This document shows, piece after piece, positions 59,254-64,000 of a stretch of DNA of 64,000 nt. A program made the position numbers and the translations under genes. Each line of letters begins with the position of its first letter. Position 1 is the first letter of the stretch. Origin of the DNA: Inia geoffrensis (Eukaryota; Chordata; Mammalia; Artiodactyla; Iniidae); NCBI GenBank assembly GCA_036417435.1, contig CM070903.1, forward strand, positions 85,842,001-85,906,000. Direction: 5' to 3'. The notes under the pieces were generated by a model that was not told where the DNA came from, did no database searches, and was given only the letters and a program-made list of their open reading frames with translations.

Positions 59254-60488
59254 CTACATCTGTGTCTTTATTTCTGTCCTGCCCATAGGTTCTTCAGAAC
59301 CATTTTTTTTTAAGATTCCATATATATGTGTTAACATACGGTATTTGTTTTCCTCTTTCTGACTTATTTCACTCTGTATGACAGACTCTCGGTCCATCCA
59401 CCTCACTACAAATAACTCAATTTTGTTTCTTTTTATGACTGAGTAATATTCCATTGTATATATGTGCCACATCTTCTTTATCCATTTATCTGTTGAAGGA
59501 CACTTAGGTTGCTTCCATGTCCTGGCTATTGTAAATAGAGCTGCAGTGAACATTGTGGTACATGACTCTTTTTGAATTATGGTTTTCTCAGGGTATATGC
59601 CCAGTAGTGGGATTGCTGGGTCGTATGGTAGTTCTATTTTTAGTTTTTTAAGGAACCTCCATACTGTTCTCCATAGTGGCTGTATCAATTTACATTCCCA
59701 CCAACAGTGCAGGAGGGTTCCCTTTTCTCCACACCCTCTCCAGCATTTATTGTTTGTGGATTTTTTTATGATGGCCATTCTGACTGGTGTGAGGTGATAC
59801 CTCATTATAGTTTTGATTTGCATTTCTCTAATGATTAGTGATGTTGAGCATTCTTTCGTGTGTTTGTTGGCAATCTGTATATCTTCTTTGGAGTAATGTC
59901 TATTTAGGTCTTCTGCCCATTTTTGGATTGAGTTGTTTGCTTTTTTGATATTGAGCTCCATGAGCTGCTTGTAAATTTGGGAGATTAATCCTTTGTCAGT
60001 TGCTTCATTTGAAAATATTTTCTCCCATTCTGAGGGTTGTCTTTTGGTCTTGTGTATGGTTTCTTTTGCTGTGCAAAAGCTTTGAAGTTTCATTAGGTCC
60101 CATTTGTTTATTTTTGTTTTTATTTGCATTTCTCTAGGAGGTGGGTCAAAAAGGATCTTGCTGTGATTTATGTCATAGAGTGTTCTGCCTATGTTTTCCT
60201 CTAAGAGTTTTATAGTGTCTGGCCTTACATTTAGGTCTTTAATCCATTTTGAGCTTATTTTTGTGTATGGTGTTAGGGAGTGTTCTAATTGTATTCTTTT
60301 ACATGTAGCTGTCCAGTTTTCCCAGCACCACTTATGGAAGAGGCTATCTTTGCTCCATTGTATATTCTTGCCTCCATTATCAAAAATAAGGTGACAAAAA
60401 AAAAAAATAAGGTGACCACATGTGCGTGGGTTTATCTCTGGGCTTTCTATCCTGTTCCTTGATCTGTATTTCTGTTTTTGTGCCAGTG
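59254..60488 (-). pseudogene. L1 ORF2 C-terminal region
   Basis: The open frame from about 60395 to 59254 contains the ORF2 C-terminal third: [53 protein letters not shown], the cysteine/histidine segment [18 protein letters not shown], then [15 protein letters not shown] and [14 protein letters not shown]. It ends GRTEIKTQM. Upstream of about 60450 the frame is shifted: a one-base loss in GATCAAGGAACAGG at about 60450-60460 and a tandem duplication of AATAAGGTGAC at about 60385-60416 interrupt it. Confidence 0.9.
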
Positions 60489-61487
60489 TCATACTGTCTT
60501 GATGACCGTAGCTTTGTAGTATAATCGGAAGTCCAGGAGACTGATTCCTCCAGCTCCATTTTTCTTTCTCAAGTTTGCTTTGGCTATTCGGGGTCTTTTG
60601 TGTTTCCATACAAATTGTGAATTTTTTTGTTCTGGTTCTGTGAAAAATGGCATTGGTAGTTTGATAGGGATTGCATTGAATCTGTAGATTGCTTTCGGTA
60701 GTATAGTCATTTTCACAATGTTGATTCTTCCAATCCACGAAGATGGTATGTCTCTCCATCTATTTGTATCATCTTTAATTTCTTTTATCAGTGTCTTATA
60801 ATTTTCTGCATACTGGTCTTTTGTCTCCTTCAGTAGGTTTATTCCTAGGTATTTTATTCTTTTTGCTGCAATGGTAAAAGGGAGTGTTTCCTTAATTTCT
60901 CTTTCAGATTGTTCATCATTGTTTTATAGGAATGCAAGAGATTTCTGTGCATTAATTTTGTATCCTGCTACTTTACCAAAGTCATTGATTAGCTCTAGTA
61001 GTTTTCTGGTAGCATCTTTATGATTCTCTGTGTATAGTATCATGTCATCTGCAAACAGTGACAGTTTTACTTCTTCTTTTCCGATTTGGATTCCTTTTAT
61101 TTCTTTCTCTTCTCTGAATGCTGTGGCTAAAACTTCCAAAACTATGTTGAATAATAGCGGTGAGAGTGGGCAACCTTGTCTTGTTCCTGATATTAGTGGA
61201 AGTGGTTTCAGTTTTTCACCACTGAGAGCGATGTTGGCTGTGGGTTTGTCATATATGGCCTTTATTATGTTGAGGTAAGTTCCCTCTATGCCTACTTTCT
61301 GCAGGGTTTTTATCATAAATGGGTGTTGAACTTTGTCAAAAGCTTTTTCTGCATCTATTGAGATGATCAAATGGTATTTCTCCTTCAGTTTGTTAATATG
61401 GTGTATCATGTTGATTGATTTGTGGATATTGAAGAATCCTTGCATTCCTGGGATAAACCACACTTGATCATGGTGTATGATACTTTT
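60489..61487 (-). pseudogene. L1 ORF2 reverse-transcriptase region, 3' part
   Basis: Carries the reverse-transcriptase core: [36 protein letters not shown] and the catalytic [12 protein letters not shown] stop at 60924-60926 follows QKSLAFL, apparently from a three-base loss. After it the text continues with [16 protein letters not shown] and [15 protein letters not shown], up to a TGA (expected Trp) at 60489-60491. In an intact L1 this domain primes and copies the element's RNA at the nicked target. Confidence 0.9.
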
Positions 61488-61688
61488 TTTTTTTCTGCTG
61501 TATGCGGGCCTCTCACTGCTGCAGCCTCCGCTGCTGCGGAGCACAGGCTCTGAGCGCGCAGGCCCAGCGGCCAAGGCTCACGGGCCCAGCCGCTCCGCGG
61601 CACGCGGGATCCCCCCGGACCGGAGCATGAAACCGTGTCCCCTGCATCAGCAGGCGGACCCCCAACCACTGCGCCACCAGGGAAGCCA
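61488..61688 (-). mobile_element. CHR-type tRNA-Glu SINE nested in L1 ORF2
   Basis: TSDs GTATGATACTTTT at 61475-61487 and 61689-61701 are identical. Same strand as the host L1. The 214 added bases are not a multiple of three, so the ORF2 frame is broken here. Confidence 0.96.
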
Positions 61689-62219
61689 GTATGATACTTT
61701 TAACGTGCTGTTGGATTCTGTTTGCTAGTATTTTGCTGAGAATTTTTGCATCTATGTTTATCAATGATATTGGCTTGTAGTTTTCTTTCTTTGTGACATC
61801 TTTGTCTGGTTTTGGTATCAGAGTGATGGTGGTCTCATAGAATGAATTTGCGAGTGTTTCTCCCTCTGCTATATTTTGGAAGAGTTTGAGGATAGGTATT
61901 AGCTCTTCTCTAAATGTTTGATAGAGTTCGCCTGTGAAGCCATCTGGTCCTGGGCTTTTGTTTGTTGGAAGATTTTTAATCACAGTCTCTATTTCAGTGC
62001 TTGTGATTGGTCTGTTTATATTTTCTATTTCTTCCTGGTTCAGTCTCAGCAGGTTGTGCTTTTCTAAGAATTTGTCCATTTCTTCCAGGTTGTCTATTTT
62101 ATTGGCATATAGTTGCTTGTAGTAATCTCCCATGATCCTTTGTATTTCTGCAGTGTCCATTGTTACTTTTCCTTTTTCCTTTCTAATTCTATTGATTTGA
62201 GTCTTCTCCCTTTTTTCTT
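61689..62219 (-). pseudogene. L1 ORF2 reverse-transcriptase region, 5' part
   Basis: Open on the minus strand with L1 text: [57 protein letters not shown] and [20 protein letters not shown]. It continues into the SINE at 61488 and, upstream, reads through the SINE at 62220 without a stop. Confidence 0.9.
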
Positions 62220-62426
62220 TCTTTTTTTTCTTTGTGGTACATGGGCCTCTCACTGTCGTGGCCTCTCCCGTTGCGGAGCACAAGCTCCGGATGCGCAGGC
62301 TCAGCGACCATGGCTCACGGGCCCAGCCGCTCCACGGCACGTGGGATCTTCCCGGACCGGGGCACGAACCTGTGTCCCCTGCATCAGCAGGTGGACTCTC
62401 AACCACTGCGCCACCAGGGAAGCCCC
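62220..62426 (-). mobile_element. CHR-type tRNA-Glu SINE nested in L1 ORF2, frame-preserving
   Basis: TSDs TCTCCCTTTTTTCTT at 62205-62219 and 62427-62441 are identical. SINE plus one TSD adds 222 bases (74 codons) and, on the minus strand, contains no stop in the ORF2 frame, so the frame stays open across the insertion. Confidence 0.96.
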
Positions 62427-62847
62427 TCTCCCTTTTTTCTTGATGAGTCTGGCTAGGTTCATCAATTTTGTTTATCTTCTCAAAGAACCAGCTTTTAGTT
62501 TTATTGATCTTTGGTATTGTTTTCTTCATTTCTTTTTCATTTATTTTGGTTCTGATCCTTATGATTTCTTTCTTTATGCTAACTTTGGGGATTTTTTGTT
62601 CTTCTTTCTCTAATTACTTTAGGTGTAAGGTTAGCTTGTTTATTGGAGATGTTTCTTGTTTCTTGAGGTAGGATTGTATTGCTATAAACTTTCCTCTTAG
62701 AACTGCTTTTCCTGCATCTCACAGGTTTTGGTTTGTTGTGTTTTCATTGTCATTTTTTCTAGGTGTTTTCTGATTTCCTCTTTGATTTCTTCAGTGAGCT
62801 CTTGGTTATTAAGTAGTGTATTGTTTAGCCTCCATGTGTTTGTATTT

Positions 62848-63576
62848 TTAAATATTTTTCCTGTAATTCATATTTAGTCTCATAGCGTTGTGGTCGGAAA
62901 AGATACTTGATATGATTTCAATTTTCTTAAACTTACCAAGGCTTGATTTGTGACCCAAGATATGATGTATCCTGAAGAATGTTCCATGAGCACTTGAGAA
63001 GAAAGTGTACTTTGTTGTTTTTAGATGGGATGTCCTATAAATATCAATTAAGTCTATCTTGTTTAATGTATCATTTAAAGCTTGTGTTTCCTTATTTATT
63101 TTCACTTTCGATGATCTGTCCATTGGTGAAAGTGGGGTGTTAAAATCCCCTACTATGATTGTGTTTCTGTTGATTTCCCTTTTTATGGCTGTTAGCATTT
63201 GCCTTATGTATTGAGGTGCTCCTATGTTGGGTGCATAAATATTTACAGTTGTTATATCTTCTCTTTGGATTGATCCCTTGATCATTATGTAGTGTCCTTC
63301 TTTGTCTCTTGTTATAGTCTTTATTTTAAAGTCTATTTTGTCTGAAATGAGAATTGCTACTCCAGCTTTCTTTTGATTTTCATTTGCATGGATTATCTTT
63401 TTCCATCCCTTCACTTTCAGTCTGTATGTGTCCCTAGGTCTGAAGTGGGTCTCTTGTAGACGGCATGTATACGGGTCTTGTTTTTGTATCCATTCAGCCA
63501 GTCTGTATCTTCTGGTGGGAGCATTTAATCCATTTACATTTAAGGTAATTATCGATATGTATGTTCCTATTCACAT
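62848..63576 (-). pseudogene. L1 ORF2 endonuclease region
   Basis: Minus-strand text gives the APE-type endonuclease landmarks: ITLNVNGLNAP (metal-binding Asn), LQETHF (catalytic Glu), VNIYAPNIGAP, VGDFNTPLSP (Asp/Asn pair) and FSDHNA (Asp-His near the end). The initiator ATG equivalent (63574-63576) is followed at once by TGA (63571-63573), and the frame ends at a TAA near 62848 after an indel in NYRKN. The catalytic residues look intact although the gene is broken. Confidence 0.9.
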
Positions 63577-63634
63577 TTTCTTAATTGTTTTGGGTTTGTT
63601 ATTGTAGGTCTTTTCCTTTTCTTGTGTTTCTTGC

Positions 63635-64000
63635 CTAGAGAAGTTCCTTTAGCAGTTGTTGTAAAGCTGGTTTGGTGGTGCTGAACTCTCTCAGCTTTTC
63701 CTTGTCTGTAAAGGTTTTAATTTCTCCATCAAATCTGAATGAGATCCTTGCTGGGTAGAGTAATCTTGGCTGTAGCTTTTTCCCTTTCATCCCTTAAAAT
63801 ATGTCCTGCCAGTCCCTTCTGGCTTGCAGAGTTTCTGCTGAAAGATCAGCTGTTAACCTTATGGGGATTCCCTTGTATGTTATTTGTTGTTTTTCTCTTG
63901 CTACTTTTAATATTTTTTCTTTGTATTTAATTTTTGATAGTTTGATTAATATGTGTCTTGGAGTGTTTCTCCTTGGATTTATCCTGTATGGGACTCTCTG
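63635..64000 (-). pseudogene. L1 ORF1 C-terminal end (partial)
   Basis: The minus strand reads KGKKLQPRLLYPARISFRF, then DGEIKTFTDKEKLREFSTTK, ending PALQQLLKELL and a TAG at 63635-63637. An internal TAA lies at 63794-63796. ORF1 encodes the RNA-binding chaperone of the L1 particle. The 5' remainder is beyond the window. Confidence 0.88.

Larger units (their letters stand above)
58946..64000 (-). mobile_element. Large LINE-1, 3' five kilobases, runs off the window
   Basis: Minus-strand L1. From its 3' end: A-tail complement and 3'UTR (58946-59253, with TATCCCCATATCT and GTCTCCCTCCCATCC), ORF2 (59254-63576), a short inter-ORF spacer, and the end of ORF1 (63635-64000). Two CHR SINEs are nested in it. 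Stops and frameshifts make it inactive, but the protein text is still easy to read, so it is far younger than the L1 pieces at 1.8-4 kb and 13.6 kb. The 5' end is outside the window, so full length cannot be judged. Confidence 0.95.

Noticed and set aside
59254..60759. A single 501-codon gene
   Set aside because: Only the part after about codon 120 is L1 ORF2 in frame. The beginning is ORF2 read in a wrong frame before a frameshift.

Overview
The window is nuclear DNA from a placental mammal, most likely a cetacean (whale or dolphin). The evidence is twelve copies of tRNA-Glu-derived SINEs of the CHR type. Their conserved head reads GGGCTTCCCTGGTGGCGCAG, and several copies are young, with clear target-site duplications (TSDs) and intact A-tails. 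There are also LINE-1 elements with a cetartiodactyl-type 3' end. I saw no ruminant BovB and no pig PRE-1. The species call rests on repeat recognition only.

I find no functional protein-coding exon and no RNA gene. The sequence is AT-rich, intergenic or intronic, and built from layered transposons. The only recognisable host-gene sequence is a retrocopy of the 5' part of POLH (DNA polymerase eta) on the minus strand at about 4.1-4.6 kb. It stops exactly where exon 4 should end and then runs into GT-initial, intron-like sequence. A CpG-rich, promoter-like head (4.6-4.95 kb) lies at its 5' side.

Layout. 0-4 kb: AT-rich sequence and two old plus-strand L1 fragments. 4-5 kb: POLH retrocopy. 5-24 kb: old MIR, L2 and L1 debris with SINEs at 6.9, 7.2, 14.9 and 22.8 kb, and a MIR split by a probable solo LTR at 15.6-16.0 kb. 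24-36 kb: a G-quadruplex candidate, a CA/TG/TA microsatellite, and SINEs at 28.6, 32.9, 33.7 (inside an L1) and 34.9 kb. 36-47 kb: repeat-poor, with several stretches that look like conserved non-coding or regulatory DNA (CpG-enriched 37.2-37.7 kb, octamer-containing 44.3-44.55 kb, homeodomain-site-rich 45.9-46.2 kb), one short L1 3' end and C-rich tracts. 47-58 kb: MIR debris, a very young SINE at 49.95 kb, a TIR-bounded DNA-transposon relic at 52.0 kb, and an L1 3' end with TSD at 52.7-53.45 kb. 58.9-64 kb: the 3' five kilobases of a minus-strand L1 (ORF1 end, ORF2, 3'UTR) that runs off the window. It is broken by stops, frameshifts and two SINEs inserted in its own orientation.

The repeats record a relative order: MIR and L2 are oldest, then old L1, LTR and DNA elements, then the younger L1 copies, then the CHR SINEs inserted into them. 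I found no undescribed multi-gene system.
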